Shown here piece after piece: positions 8,531 through 18,496 of a stretch of 64,000 nucleotides of DNA. The stretch is from NCBI GenBank assembly GCA_018240425.1, contig JAFEFU010000055.1:1-64000 (forward strand), in the 5' to 3' direction. A program made the translations under genes and the position numbers. The notes beneath the pieces are model-generated. The model saw only the letters and a list, made by a program, of their open reading frames with translations, did no database searches and was not told where the DNA came from. The stretch comes from Pseudomonadota bacterium. GTDB lineage: Bacteria > Pseudomonadota > Alphaproteobacteria > Rhodobacterales > Rhodobacteraceae. The first letter of the stretch is position 1; the number at the start of each line of letters is the position of its first letter.

Positions 8531-9657
8531 GCCCGCACCAGCGCCGCGGTGGCAAGCGCCGCGATCCCTTCCTCGCGCCCGGTGAAGCCCAGCCGTTCCG
8601 AGGTGGTGGCCTTGACGCTGATCCGCCCGGCCTCGACCCCGAGGATGCGCGCGAGTTCGGCCTGCATCGCCTGCGCGTGGGGGCCGATCTTCGGGCGTTC
8701 GCAGACGATGGTCAGGTCGGCGTTGGCCAGCCGGTAGCCCTGCGCCCGCGCCAGCCCCGCGGCATGGGCAAGGAAGATTTCGCTGGCCGCACCCTTCCAT
8801 TGCGGGTCCGAGGGCGGGAAGTGCCGGCCGATGTCGCCTTCGGCCAGCGCGCCATAGATCGCGTCGGTCAGGGCGTGCATCGCCACGTCGGCGTCGGAAT
8901 GGCCGAGAAGCCCGCGGTCGTGCGCCACCTTCACCCCGCAGAGCGTGACATGGTCGCCCTCGCAGAAGGCGTGGACGTCATAGCCGTTGCCGAGGCGCAG
9001 GTCGGTCATGCCGATGATCCTTTCCGCCCGGTCGAAATCGCCGGGCCAGGTAAGCTTGATGTTCTCCTCCTCGCCCTCGACGATGGCCACGTCAAGCCCG
9101 GCGGCCAGCGCCACCTCGACATCGTCGGCGGCCCCGCCCGGATGGGCACGGTGGGCCTGAAGGATCGCCGGAAAGCGGAAGCCCTGCGGGGTCTGGGCGC
9201 GGAAAAGCCCCTCGCGCGGGCGGGCGCCCGTGACCCGCCCCTCCGCGCCCTCCCAGAGCGCGTCGCTGACCGCCAGCGCCGGGGCCGCGCCCTCGTGCCC
9301 GTCCAGCGCCGCCACCACCCGCCCGATCAGCGCCGGGCTGACCAGGGGCCGCGCCCCGTCGTGGATCAGGACGCGGCCGACGCCCGAGCCTTCGAGGCAG
9401 GCCAGCGCGGCCCGGACGCTCGCATCGCGGCTGGCGCCGCCCGCCACCAGGACGGCACGGCCCCGGACCAGGTCGAGCGCCCGGCCCATGTCGTCGGGAT
9501 GGACGGCCAGACAGATCCGCCCCAGCCCCACGAAGGCCGCCAGCGTCCGCTCGAGAACCGCCATCCCGCCGAGCGCGCGCCACTGTTTCGGCTCGCCGCC
9601 GCCCGCCCGGGTGCCCCGGCCGGCCGCGACGATGATGATGGCCAGATCGTCCCGCAT
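8527..9657 (-). CDS. ispDF: Bifunctional IspD/IspF (MEP-cytidylyltransferase / MECDP synthase)
   Basis: This 376-residue fusion performs two non-consecutive steps of the non-mevalonate isoprenoid pathway. The N-terminal half is Isp[21 protein letters not shown] at the CTP site, [10 protein letters not shown], and [11 protein letters not shown]. The C-terminal half is IspF from about residue 222: [11 protein letters not shown] (metal-binding Asp/His), [18 protein letters not shown], and [18 protein letters not shown]. Fusion of the two is usual in alphaproteobacteria. The start MRDDLAIII follows GGGCGGGA closely. Larger open frames on this strand continue into the intergenic repeat and are not coding there. 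Confidence 0.95.
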   Translation of the reverse strand: MRDDLAIIIVAAGRGTRAGGGEPKQWRALGGMAVLERTLAAFVGLGRICLAVHPDDMGRALDLVRGRAVLVAGGASRDASVRAALACLEGSGVGRVLIHDGARPLVSPALIGRVVAALDGHEGAAPALAVSDALWEGAEGRVTGARPREGLFRAQTPQGFRFPAILQAHRAHPGGAADDVEVALAAGLDVAIVEGEEENIKLTWPGDFDRAERIIGMTDLRLGNGYDVHAFCEGDHVTLCGVKVAHDRGLLGHSDADVAMHALTDAIYGALAEGDIGRHFPPSDPQWKGAASEIFLAHAAGLARAQGYRLANADLTIVCERPKIGPHAQAMQAELARILGVEAGRISVKATTSERLGFTGREEGIAALATAALVRA

Positions 9658-9669
9658 TCCCGCCCGCCG

Positions 9670-9702
9670 CCTTTCCCTTGCCGAAATACTCCCGCCGGAG
9701 GC
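9670..9702 (-). repeat. Short dispersed intergenic motif, copy 1
   Basis: On the minus strand this reads GCCTCCGGCGGGAGTATTTC followed by GGCAAGGGAAAGG, directly upstream of ispDF. A clearly related string occurs on the plus strand at 42612-42638 (CCCCGGAGTATCTTGCAAGG then GAAAAGG). The shared core is GGAGTAT, a 4-6 base spacer, and [11 protein letters not shown] recall motifs of this kind as frequent between genes in Rhodobacterales, but cannot count them here. Confidence 0.5.
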
Positions 9703-9734
9703 ATCCGCCCCCCTGCCGGGCCGGCCTTCCCGCC

Positions 9735-9840
9735 CTGGCGCCTGTCCGGCGCAGACCGACGCGCCCGACAGGCGCCAGATTCCTGGCGGCCGCCTGTCCT
9801 TCGACAGGACCGGACTCCACCTTTGCCGGACAGGCTGTAG
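9735..9840 (+). repeat. Palindromic dispersed repeat, copy A
   Basis: Bases 9740-9840 align over their whole length with 45674-45773. The last 40 bases differ at about six positions. Both copies contain the inverted repeat GCCTGTCC-N28-GGACAGGC with identical spacing (here 9792-9799 and 9828-9835). Copy A also has a 12-bp perfect inverted repeat (CTGGCGCCTGTC at 9735-9746, complement at 9767-9778) and a small CCTGTC-CTTC-GACAGG hairpin at 9793-9808. No open frame is shared convincingly, so this is a non-coding mobile or regulatory element of the REP/MITE kind. It lies upstream of dusB. Confidence 0.75.
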
Positions 9841-9996
9841 CGCCGCCGGCGCATCCTGACAATGGCGTGCCCCGGCGGGGGATTGCCGCCGATTTTCCGT
9901 TCCCTCCGCACAATCGCGGGGCAGGGCGGGGCGGCGGCGTTGTTTTTCCCCGCTCTTGCCGCTAACAAGAGGTCCGGTTGCACAAGGATCAGGCAT

Positions 9997-10997
<1,001 letters not shown>

Positions 10998-10998
<1 letters not shown>

Positions 10999-12092
10999 TG
11001 CTGGCGGCCGCCCCGCCGCCCGCGGTTCCGCCGGCCCCCGGGGCGGTCTGGGCGGCCTTGCCCTTCCCCGCCTTCGCCATCGACGCCGAAGGGCGCATCC
11101 TGTCGGCCAATCCCGCCGCCGAGGAGTTCCTGAACGCCTCGGCCCGCGCGCTGGCCGGCCAGCCCCTGTTCGACCGGCTGGCGATCGACGCGCCGCTCGA
11201 GGACGCCTTCGCCCGGATGCGCGCCAGCCATTCGCCCATCCACATCAACGATGTCGAGGTCGGCACCGGCGACCGGCCTCCGGTCCTGTGCAACCTCCAG
11301 GCCGCGCCGCTCGAGGACGGGGCACGCGCGAGCCTCCTTCTGATCCAGCCCCGCGAACATGCCGACCGGCTGGGCCGCGCCCAGGGCCTGACCCGCTCGG
11401 CGCGCTCGGCGATCGGCATGGCCGACATGCTGGCGCACGAGATCAAGAACCCGCTGGCCGGCATCGCCGGCGCCGCGCAGCTTCTGTCGATGAACCTTTC
11501 CCCCGAGGACCGCGAACTGACCGGCCTGATCGTCGGCGAGACCCGGCGGATCGTGAAGCTTCTCGAACAGGTCGAACGCTTCGGCCGGATGAAGCCCCCG
11601 GACCTGCGCCCCGTCAACATCCACGACGTGCTTGACCGCGCCCGCCGGTCGGCCGAACTGGGCTTTGCCGCGCGGATGCGGTTCATCGAGGAGTTCGACC
11701 CATCGCTGCCGCAGGTCGCGGCCGACGCCGACCAGCTGACCCAGGTGTTTCTGAACCTTCTGAAGAATGCGGCCGAGGCGGCGGGCGAGGGGGGCGGAAC
11801 GATCCGCATCCACACCTACTACGACATGGCGCTGCGCCTGCGCCGGGGCGACGGCAGCCGGTCCCTGCCGGTGCAGGTCGAGATCACCGACGACGGGCCG
11901 GGCATCGCGCCGGCGATTCTTCCGGACATCTTCGATCCCTTCGTCTCGGGGCGCGAGAACGGCACCGGCCTCGGCCTTGCGCTGGTGGCGCGCATCGTCG
12001 CCGACCACGGGGGCTGGATCGGGGTCGAAAGCCAGCCCGGGCGCACCACGTTCCGCGTCGCGCTGCCCAAAGCGTCCGCAAAGGAGACCTGA
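10998..12092 (+). CDS. ntrB: Nitrogen regulation sensor histidine kinase NtrB
   Basis: NtrB is the cytoplasmic kinase/phosphatase that sets NtrC phosphorylation according to nitrogen status via PII. The 364-residue protein has an N-terminal PAS domain (about residues 18-115), the H-box [20 protein letters not shown] with His147, the N-box [14 protein letters not shown], and ATP-lid motifs DDGPGIAP and GTGLGLALV. No membrane segment is present. The ATG overlaps the dusB stop by one base. Only one base separates its stop from the ntrC start. Confidence 0.95.
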
Positions 12093-12093
12093 C

Positions 12094-13452
12094 ATGGATG
12101 GCACCGTCCTTGTCGCCGACGACGACCGCACGATCCGCACCGTGCTGACCCAGGCGCTGACCCGAGCGGGCTGCCGGGTGCATGCGACCTCGTCGATGGT
12201 GACGCTGCTGCGCTGGATCGAGGAAGGCAAGGGCGACCTCGTCATCTCGGACGTGGTCATGCCCGACGGCAACGGCCTCAAGGCCCTGCCCGAGATCGCC
12301 CGCCAGCGCCCCGGCCTGCCGGTCATCATCATCTCGGCCCAGAACACCATCGTCACCGCGATCCGCGCCGCCGAGGCCGAGGCCTGGGACTACCTGCCCA
12401 AGCCCTTCGACCTGCCCGACCTGATGAAGCGCGCCGCCCGCGCGCTCGCCGCGCGCCCCTCGGCCGCTCCGCCGCCCGCGGCCGGGCGCGCGCCCGAGGG
12501 CGACCTGCCGCTGGTCGGGCGCACCGCGTCGATGCAAGCACTCTACCGGCTGGTCGCGCGGGTGATGAACACCGACCTGGCGGCGCTCATCACCGGGGAA
12601 AGCGGGGCTGGCAAGTCGCTGGTGGCGCGCGCGATCCATGACTTCTCGGACCGCCGCAGCCAGCCCTTCGTCATCGTCCAGGGCGCGGACCTGACGGGGG
12701 CCGAGGGGCCGGCCGGGCTTCTCGGGCGCGTCCGCGGCGGCACCCTTCTCTTCGACGAGATCGCCGACTTCGACGACGAGGCCCAGGGCCGGATCGTGCG
12801 GATGCTCGACGCGCTTCCCGATCCGGGCCCGCGGATCATCGCCACCTCGCAGGGCGATCTTCAGGCGCGGCTGGCGGCGGGGCGGCTGCGCAAGGATCTG
12901 TTCTTCCGGCTGGGCGGGGTGACGCTGGCGGTCCCGCCGCTGCGCGAGCGGATCGAGGACATCGCGCTTCTGGCCGATCATTTCCTCGCACGGGCGGCGC
13001 GCGACGGGCTTGGCCAGCGCCTGCTTCACCCCGACGCGCTCGCGGTCCTGCGGGCCAGCGCCTGGCCCGGCAACGTCCGCCAGCTGGAAAGTGTCCTGCG
13101 GCAACTCGCGGTCACCGCGCAGGGGGCCGAGATCACCCGCGCCGAGGCCGAGGCCGCGCTGGCGGGGATGCAGGCGCTGGCGCCGCGCGCCGACGAGGGC
13201 GAACGGCTGTCGGCCTCGGTCGCCCGCCATCTCGCCCGCTACTTCGGCCTGCACGGCGGCGCGCTGCCGCCGCCGGGCCTTTACGACCGCATCCTGCGCG
13301 AGATCGAGCAGCCGCTTCTGGAAATCGCGCTCGAGGCGACGGCGGGCAACCAGGCAAGATGTGCCGATCTTCTGGGCATCAACCGCAATACTTTGCGCAA
13401 GAAGCTGACCGACCTGGATATCCGCGTGACACGCCGGCGCAAGTTGATGTAA
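12094..13452 (+). CDS. ntrC: Nitrogen response regulator NtrC, GAFTGA-less type
   Basis: The 452-residue regulator has a receiver domain with phosphoacceptor Asp53 ([10 protein letters not shown]), an AAA+ domain with Walker A GESGAGKS at 168-175 and Walker B LLFDEI at 218-223, and a C-terminal Fis-type helix-turn-helix ([20 protein letters not shown]). Between the two Walker motifs the sigma-54 contact loop GAFTGA is absent and the region is shortened to roughly [21 protein letters not shown]. NtrC of Rhodobacter capsulatus has the same deletion and activates sigma-70 RNA polymerase, so the same mode is inferred here. An AAAGGAGA ribosome site precedes the ATG. Confidence 0.95.
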   Translation: MDGTVLVADDDRTIRTVLTQALTRAGCRVHATSSMVTLLRWIEEGKGDLVISDVVMPDGNGLKALPEIARQRPGLPVIIISAQNTIVTAIRAAEAEAWDYLPKPFDLPDLMKRAARALAARPSAAPPPAAGRAPEGDLPLVGRTASMQALYRLVARVMNTDLAALITGESGAGKSLVARAIHDFSDRRSQPFVIVQGADLTGAEGPAGLLGRVRGGTLLFDEIADFDDEAQGRIVRMLDALPDPGPRIIATSQGDLQARLAAGRLRKDLFFRLGGVTLAVPPLRERIEDIALLADHFLARAARDGLGQRLLHPDALAVLRASAWPGNVRQLESVLRQLAVTAQGAEITRAEAEAALAGMQALAPRADEGERLSASVARHLARYFGLHGGALPPPGLYDRILREIEQPLLEIALEATAGNQARCADLLGINRNTLRKKLTDLDIRVTRRRKLM

Positions 13453-13555
13453 AAGAGCAACAGAACCTGTGGCGCGCCGGCACCTGCGGCCGGCGGCCAG
13501 ACCACGGGCAGGCATCAGCGGTAACCGCGCCCCGGCGCGGAAGGAGAGGCGCCCC

Positions 13556-15832
13556 TTGCAGGGCATCGGCAGTTCGTGGACCTGGGAGAAGATCAGCCGC
13601 CTGCGGCGCCAGCGGCGCTGGCAGAACGCGGTGACGCTGGGGCTCGTCGTCCTCGGCCCGGTCCTCGCGCTGGCAACCTTCGTGATCCTCGGGCCCTGGG
13701 GGCAGGGCGCGCAGTCTGATTCGCTGCGTCTCGTCCTCCTGACCGACCTTGTCTATTTCCTGTTGCTGGCCGGGCTGGTCCTGTCGCGGCTGATGGGCAT
13801 GATCGCAGCCCGCCGCGCCAAGTCGGCCGGCTCGCGCCTGCACCTGCGCCTGACCGCGGTCTTTGCCGGGATCGCGCTTTTCCCGACGATCCTTGTGGCG
13901 ATCTTCGCCGGCCTGACCGTGAACATCGGGCTCGAGGGCTGGTTCTCCGACCGGGTGCGCAGCGTCGTCGGCTCGTCGCTGCAGGCAGCCGAGGCCTATC
14001 ACGAGGAGCACCGCCGCGATCTGGAGCAGGACAGCCAGGCGCTGGCGCAGTACCTGAACCTCTCGAAGCAGACCGCCTTCCTTCTCTCCGACGCCGACCT
14101 GCGCGAGATCCTCGCCAACGGGCAGAAACAGATCCAGCGCGGCCTGCGCGAGGCCTATCTGATCGACGGCGCGGGCGAGATCCGCGCCCGCGGCGAGCGC
14201 AGCTATCTGTTCGACTATGAAAAACCCACCGCCGACGAGCTGGCCCGCGCCAAGGCCGGTGAGACGGTGATGATCGAGGACTGGCCCAACAACGAATTCC
14301 GCGCCTTGACCTACCTGACCGCCTTCCCCGACCGCTATCTCTATGTGAGCCGCGACGTCGACGGCAAGATCCTCAGCCTTCTCGACCAGACGCGCGCCAC
14401 GGTGAAACTCTACCAGCAGCTCGAATCGACGCGCGGCCGGGTGATCTTCGAGTTCGGCCTGGTCTACCTGGGCTTTGCGCTGATCCTGATCCTCGCCGCG
14501 ATCTGGATGGGCCTGTGGTTCGCCGAACGGCTGTCGCGGCCGGTGGGACGGCTGGCCGGGGCGGCGCAGCGGGTGGGGGCGGGCGACCTGGGCGTGCAGG
14601 TCGCCGAGGAGGAGGGCGACGACGAGATCGCCATGCTCGGCCGCATCTTCAACCAGATGACCCGCCAGCTTGGCAGCCAGCGCGCCGCCCTGATCGAGAG
14701 CCACCGCCAGACCGAGGACCGCCGCCGCCTGTTCGATTCGGTCCTGTCGTCAGTCACGTCGGGCGTGATCGGGCTGGACGCCGAAGGTAGGCTGGACTTC
14801 CTCAACCCCGCCGCGACCCGCCTTCTGGCCCTTGACGAGGCCCGCGACCACGGGCGGCCCCTGGCCGAGGTCGTCCCGGAATTCTCAAGCCTGTTCAATG
14901 AACTGCGCGACGGTCTTGCCGAGGTGACGCAAGAGGAGATCAAGGTCAGCCGCGCCGCCAAGCTGGAAAGCCTGCTGGTCAGGATGGCGCAGCGCCGCAA
15001 TGCCGAGGGCGGGCTCGAGGGCTATGTCGTCGCCTTCGACGACGTGACCGACCTGGTCAGCGCACAGCGCATGGCCGCCTGGGGCGATGTGGCCCGCCGC
15101 ATCGCCCACGAGATCAAGAACCCGCTGACCCCCATCCAGCTTTCGGCCGAGCGCATCCGCCGCAAGTTCCTGGCGATGGCCGGCGACGAGGCGCCGCAGC
15201 TCGAGCAGATGACCGACGTGATCATCCGCCAGACCGGCGACCTGCGCCGGATCGTCGACGAGTTCTCGAAGTTCGCGCGGATGCCCGAACCCGACAGGCG
15301 CGACCACGACCTGACCCGGCTGATGCGTGACGCGGTGGCGTTGCAGGAGGGCGCCCTGCATGGCGCGGCCCTGGTGGCCGACCTGCCGGCCCAGCCGGTC
15401 GTGACCGAGATCGACGCGACGATGATCTCTCAGGCGGTGACGAACCTCATCAAGAACGCGGGCGAAGCCATTGAAACGCTTTGCGAACGCGGAGCACCGG
15501 ACGGCTATGCGCCCGAGGTGCGGGTCAGCATGAGGGCCAGTGACGATCAGGTCGTGATCCGCATCGCCGACAACGGGGCGGGCCTGCCGCCCGACCGGGC
15601 GCGGCTGTTCGAGCCCTATGTGACGACGCGCGAAAAGGGAACGGGCCTCGGCCTGCCGATCGTCAAGAAGATCATCGAGGAACACGGCGGCACCCTGACC
15701 CTGACGGATGCCGAACCGTTCGAGGCGGGCGCCCACCGGGGGGCGCTTGCCGAAATTCGCCTGCCGCGGGCGCGTGTCCCGCAGCGGGCCATCAAGGAGA
15801 GGGCACCGGAAACTGCCGGAGGTGGAACATGA
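13556..15832 (+). CDS. ntrY: Membrane sensor histidine kinase NtrY
   Basis: NtrY is the inner-membrane kinase paired with NtrX, linked to nitrogen, redox and envelope responses in alphaproteobacteria. The protein (about 758 residues) has three N-terminal membrane helices, a periplasmic sensing region, a fourth helix (FGLVYLGFALILILAAIWMG), then HAMP, PAS (VTSGVIGLDAEGRLDFLNPA), the H-box [20 protein letters not shown]-box TNLIKNAGEA and ATP-lid DNGAGLP/GTGLGLPIV. I choose TTG 13556 because AAGGAG lies nine bases upstream; an in-frame GTG at 13469 has no such site. The stop overlaps ntrX by four bases. Confidence 0.93.
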   Translation: MQGIGSSWTWEKISRLRRQRRWQNAVTLGLVVLGPVLALATFVILGPWGQGAQSDSLRLVLLTDLVYFLLLAGLVLSRLMGMIAARRAKSAGSRLHLRLTAVFAGIALFPTILVAIFAGLTVNIGLEGWFSDRVRSVVGSSLQAAEAYHEEHRRDLEQDSQALAQYLNLSKQTAFLLSDADLREILANGQKQIQRGLREAYLIDGAGEIRARGERSYLFDYEKPTADELARAKAGETVMIEDWPNNEFRALTYLTAFPDRYLYVSRDVDGKILSLLDQTRATVKLYQQLESTRGRVIFEFGLVYLGFALILILAAIWMGLWFAERLSRPVGRLAGAAQRVGAGDLGVQVAEEEGDDEIAMLGRIFNQMTRQLGSQRAALIESHRQTEDRRRLFDSVLSSVTSGVIGLDAEGRLDFLNPAATRLLALDEARDHGRPLAEVVPEFSSLFNELRDGLAEVTQEEIKVSRAAKLESLLVRMAQRRNAEGGLEGYVVAFDDVTDLVSAQRMAAWGDVARRIAHEIKNPLTPIQLSAERIRRKFLAMAGDEAPQLEQMTDVIIRQTGDLRRIVDEFSKFARMPEPDRRDHDLTRLMRDAVALQEGALHGAALVADLPAQPVVTEIDATMISQAVTNLIKNAGEAIETLCERGAPDGYAPEVRVSMRASDDQVVIRIADNGAGLPPDRARLFEPYVTTREKGTGLGLPIVKKIIEEHGGTLTLTDAEPFEAGAHRGALAEIRLPRARVPQRAIKERAPETAGGGT

Positions 15833-17238
15833 GCGACATCCTGATCGTTGACGACGAACGCGACATCCGCGAACTGATCTCGGACATCCTGCGCGACGAG
15901 GGTTTCACCACCCGACTCGCGGCCAATTCCGACGAGTGCATGGCCGAGATCAACGCCGCGCAGCCGTCGCTGATGATCCTCGACATCTGGCTGAAAGACA
16001 GCAACATGGACGGGATCGACATCCTCAAGACCGTCAAGCGCGACAACCCGGATGTGCCGATCATCATCATCTCGGGCCACGGCAACATCGAGATCGCGGT
16101 CGCCGCCATCAAGCAGGGCGCCTATGACTTCATCGAGAAACCCTTCAACATCGACCAGCTGACCGTGGTGATCGCGCGGGCGATGGAGACCTCGCGTCTC
16201 AGGCGGGAAAATTCGTCGCTGCGCCGCCGCGACCTGACGTCGCACGACATGATCGGCAATTCCGCCGCCTTCCGCGCGCTGAAGGCCAACCTCGACAAGG
16301 TGACGAAGTCGAACGCCCGCGTCATGCTGACCGGCGAGCCGGGGGCCGGCAAGGAGGTGGCGGCGCGCTATATCCACGCCAATTCCAACCGGGCCTCGGG
16401 CCCGTTCATCACCGTCGCCTCCGCCTCGATCGAGCCCGAGCGCATGGAAGAGGTGCTTTTCGGCCGCGAAACCCAGGGGCGCGGGGTGGAAAAGGGGCTT
16501 CTGGAGCAGGCGCACGGCGGGTTCGTCTATTTCGACGAGGTGGCCGACATGCCGCTGGTCAGCCAGTCGAAGATCCTGCGCGTTCTGACCGAGCAGCAGT
16601 TCACCCGAGCCGGCGGCACCGACAAGGTCCGGGTCGATCTCCGCGTCATCTCATCGACCACCCGCAACCTTGCGGCCGAGATCGCGGGCGGGCGCTTCCG
16701 TCAGGAGCTTTACGACCGGCTGAACGTGGTGCCGATCGCGGTGCCCGGCCTCGACGACCGGCGCGAGGACATCCCGCATCTCGCCCGCCATTTCATCGAG
16801 CAGCTCAACAAGTCGCAGGGCCTGCCCTTGCGCAACCTCTCGCCCGAATCCGAGGCGGTGATGCAGACGATGGGCTGGCCGGGCAATGTCCGCCAGCTCA
16901 GGAACGTGATCGAGCGGGCGCTGATCCTCGGCGATGCCGGCCAGCCGATCGAGCCGCAGGACCTGCCCGGACAGGGCGGCGCCACCCCGGACGAGGGGCG
17001 CGTGACCCTGACTGGCGGGCTGGCGACGCTGCCCCTGCGCGAGGCGCGCGAACTGTTCGAGCGCGAATACCTCCTGACCCAGATCAACCGCTTCGGCGGC
17101 AACATCAGCCGCACGGCCAGCTTCGTCGGCATGGAGCGCTCGGCGCTGCACCGGAAGCTGAAGTCCCTGGGCGTGGTCACCACCGCCAAGTCGGGCGCGC
17201 GCCAGGCCCATTTCGAGGAGGAAGAGGAAGAGGCCTGA
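15829..17238 (+). CDS. ntrX: Response regulator NtrX
   Basis: NtrX is the partner regulator of NtrY. The 469-residue protein carries a receiver domain (Asp52 in LMILDIWLKDSNMDG), an AAA+ domain with Walker A GEPGAGKE at 169-176 and Walker B YFDEVADM, and a C-terminal Fis-like helix-turn-helix (GGNISRTASFVGMERSALHR). Where sigma-54 activators have GAFTGA, this protein reads FGRETQGRGVEKGLL, so a sigma-54 contact is unlikely. The last residues are acidic (FEEEEEEA). Its start overlaps the ntrY stop (ATGA). In related genomes trkA often follows; here a FliM/FliN-like gene does. Confidence 0.95.
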   Translation: MSDILIVDDERDIRELISDILRDEGFTTRLAANSDECMAEINAAQPSLMILDIWLKDSNMDGIDILKTVKRDNPDVPIIIISGHGNIEIAVAAIKQGAYDFIEKPFNIDQLTVVIARAMETSRLRRENSSLRRRDLTSHDMIGNSAAFRALKANLDKVTKSNARVMLTGEPGAGKEVAARYIHANSNRASGPFITVASASIEPERMEEVLFGRETQGRGVEKGLLEQAHGGFVYFDEVADMPLVSQSKILRVLTEQQFTRAGGTDKVRVDLRVISSTTRNLAAEIAGGRFRQELYDRLNVVPIAVPGLDDRREDIPHLARHFIEQLNKSQGLPLRNLSPESEAVMQTMGWPGNVRQLRNVIERALILGDAGQPIEPQDLPGQGGATPDEGRVTLTGGLATLPLREARELFEREYLLTQINRFGGNISRTASFVGMERSALHRKLKSLGVVTTAKSGARQAHFEEEEEEA

Positions 17239-17337
17239 TCCCCGCCTTGCCGGCGGCGGCAGGGCAGGGTCAACCCTTTCGTAACCCCCGCGCGCGATGC
17301 TGGCCCCGATGTGACCAGAGGCCGGGGAACGATCACG

Positions 17338-18414
17338 ATGGCGGCGGCGACACTCATCGGGCGCAAGATCGCCTCCGCCACGCCTGCGGCCGACCCGGCG
17401 CGGATCACCTGCGAAAAGGTGCTGCACACCGCCTTTGCCCGCGCCGCCGAACGGCAGATGCACCTGCCGCTGCGCATGCCTGCCCTGGCCGAACGGCAGC
17501 TCAGCGGCCCGGAGATCGCCGAGATCCTGCCGGAAAACGCGCTTCTCCTCATGCTGCACGGCCCGCAGGAAGGGCTGGGCCTGATGGCCCTGTCGCCCGC
17601 CGCGCTCGCCGCACTGATCGAGATGATGACCCTCGGGCGGGTGGCCGACCATCCGCCTCCGGCCCGCCGCCCGACCCGCACCGACGCGGCGATGGTGGCG
17701 GGCTTCACCGACATGGTGCTGGCCGAATGTGACAGCCTTTTCGCCGCCACCGACGACTGGCGCTGGACCGGCGGTTTCCGGCAGGGCGGCCATCTTCCCG
17801 ATCCGCGCCCCCTCGGGCTGATGCTGGAGGAACCGGCCTACCTCGTCTTCCGCATGTCGCTGGCCTTCGGCCTGCCCAGCGGACCCGAGGCCGAGGTGCG
17901 GACCGGCGAGGTTCTGTTGGCCCTGCCGGCGGCGGGCCACGGGCGCAGGCCGCTGTCCCGGCCGGCGGGGACAGGGGGGGATGGCCCGGACATGCCCGGC
18001 GACGCGGAATGGCGCCGCGGGCTGGAACGCGCGGTCCTGCCCGCCGGGGCCGAGGTGCGGGCAATCCTCGCGCGGGTGACGCTGGCCCTTGCCGACCTGT
18101 TGCGGATCGAGGCCGGCCAGTCGCTCGCCCTGCCCGCGGCCACGCTGGGTGCCGTCCGGCTCGAGGTCGCGGACGGCGGGCTGATCTGCCTTGGCCAGCT
18201 CGGGCAGGGGCAGGGCCACCGGGCGCTGCGCCTCGGCCCTCCCCCGGACGAGGCGCCGGTCTCCGGCCCCGCCGGGCGCGGCGAACTCCTGCCCGCGGCC
18301 GAGCCTTCGCCTCCCGCCGCGCGCCATCCTCCGCCGCCCCGGACGCCCTCCGAACCGCCAGCCGGGCGCGACGATGCGCCCGCGCCCGCAGCAGCCCTTG
18401 CCCGCGCCGTCTGA
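17338..18414 (+). CDS. FliM/FliN-like (SpoA-domain) protein
   Basis: This 358-residue protein has a FliM-like middle region (LIGRKIASAT, CEKVLHTAFARAAERQMHLPLRM) and a C-terminal surface-presentation domain (ILARVTLALADLLRIEAGQSLALP, about residues 240-300). These domains normally build the flagellar motor switch or type III export C-ring. No other flagellar gene is near, so its role in a motor is not supported by context. The last 60 residues are a proline- and alanine-rich low-complexity tail. The ATG at 17338 follows GGGGAA; a GTG nine codons earlier at 17311 is possible. Confidence 0.75.
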   Translation: MAAATLIGRKIASATPAADPARITCEKVLHTAFARAAERQMHLPLRMPALAERQLSGPEIAEILPENALLLMLHGPQEGLGLMALSPAALAALIEMMTLGRVADHPPPARRPTRTDAAMVAGFTDMVLAECDSLFAATDDWRWTGGFRQGGHLPDPRPLGLMLEEPAYLVFRMSLAFGLPSGPEAEVRTGEVLLALPAAGHGRRPLSRPAGTGGDGPDMPGDAEWRRGLERAVLPAGAEVRAILARVTLALADLLRIEAGQSLALPAATLGAVRLEVADGGLICLGQLGQGQGHRALRLGPPPDEAPVSGPAGRGELLPAAEPSPPAARHPPPPRTPSEPPAGRDDAPAPAAALARAV

Positions 18415-18496
18415 GTCCGGCGGCTTCCCGCTGGACCGGGCTTGACCTTGCCGGCCAAAGCCGGGCTGGATAGGGCGGATCAAGGGGAGGGGCGTC

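Larger units (their letters stand above)
9658..9996. other. Divergent intergenic region holding two dispersed repeats
   Basis: This is a 339-bp gap between ispDF (minus) and dusB (plus). It contains one copy of each of two repeats listed separately (9670-9702 and 9740-9840). The remaining 150 bp before dusB should carry the promoter of the dusB-ntr operon, but I see no confident -35/-10 pair. Confidence 0.6.

Noticed and set aside
13469..13555. Longer NtrY start at GTG 13469
   Set aside because: The extra 29 residues are Arg/Pro-rich without similarity; AAGGAG sits nine bases before TTG 13556.
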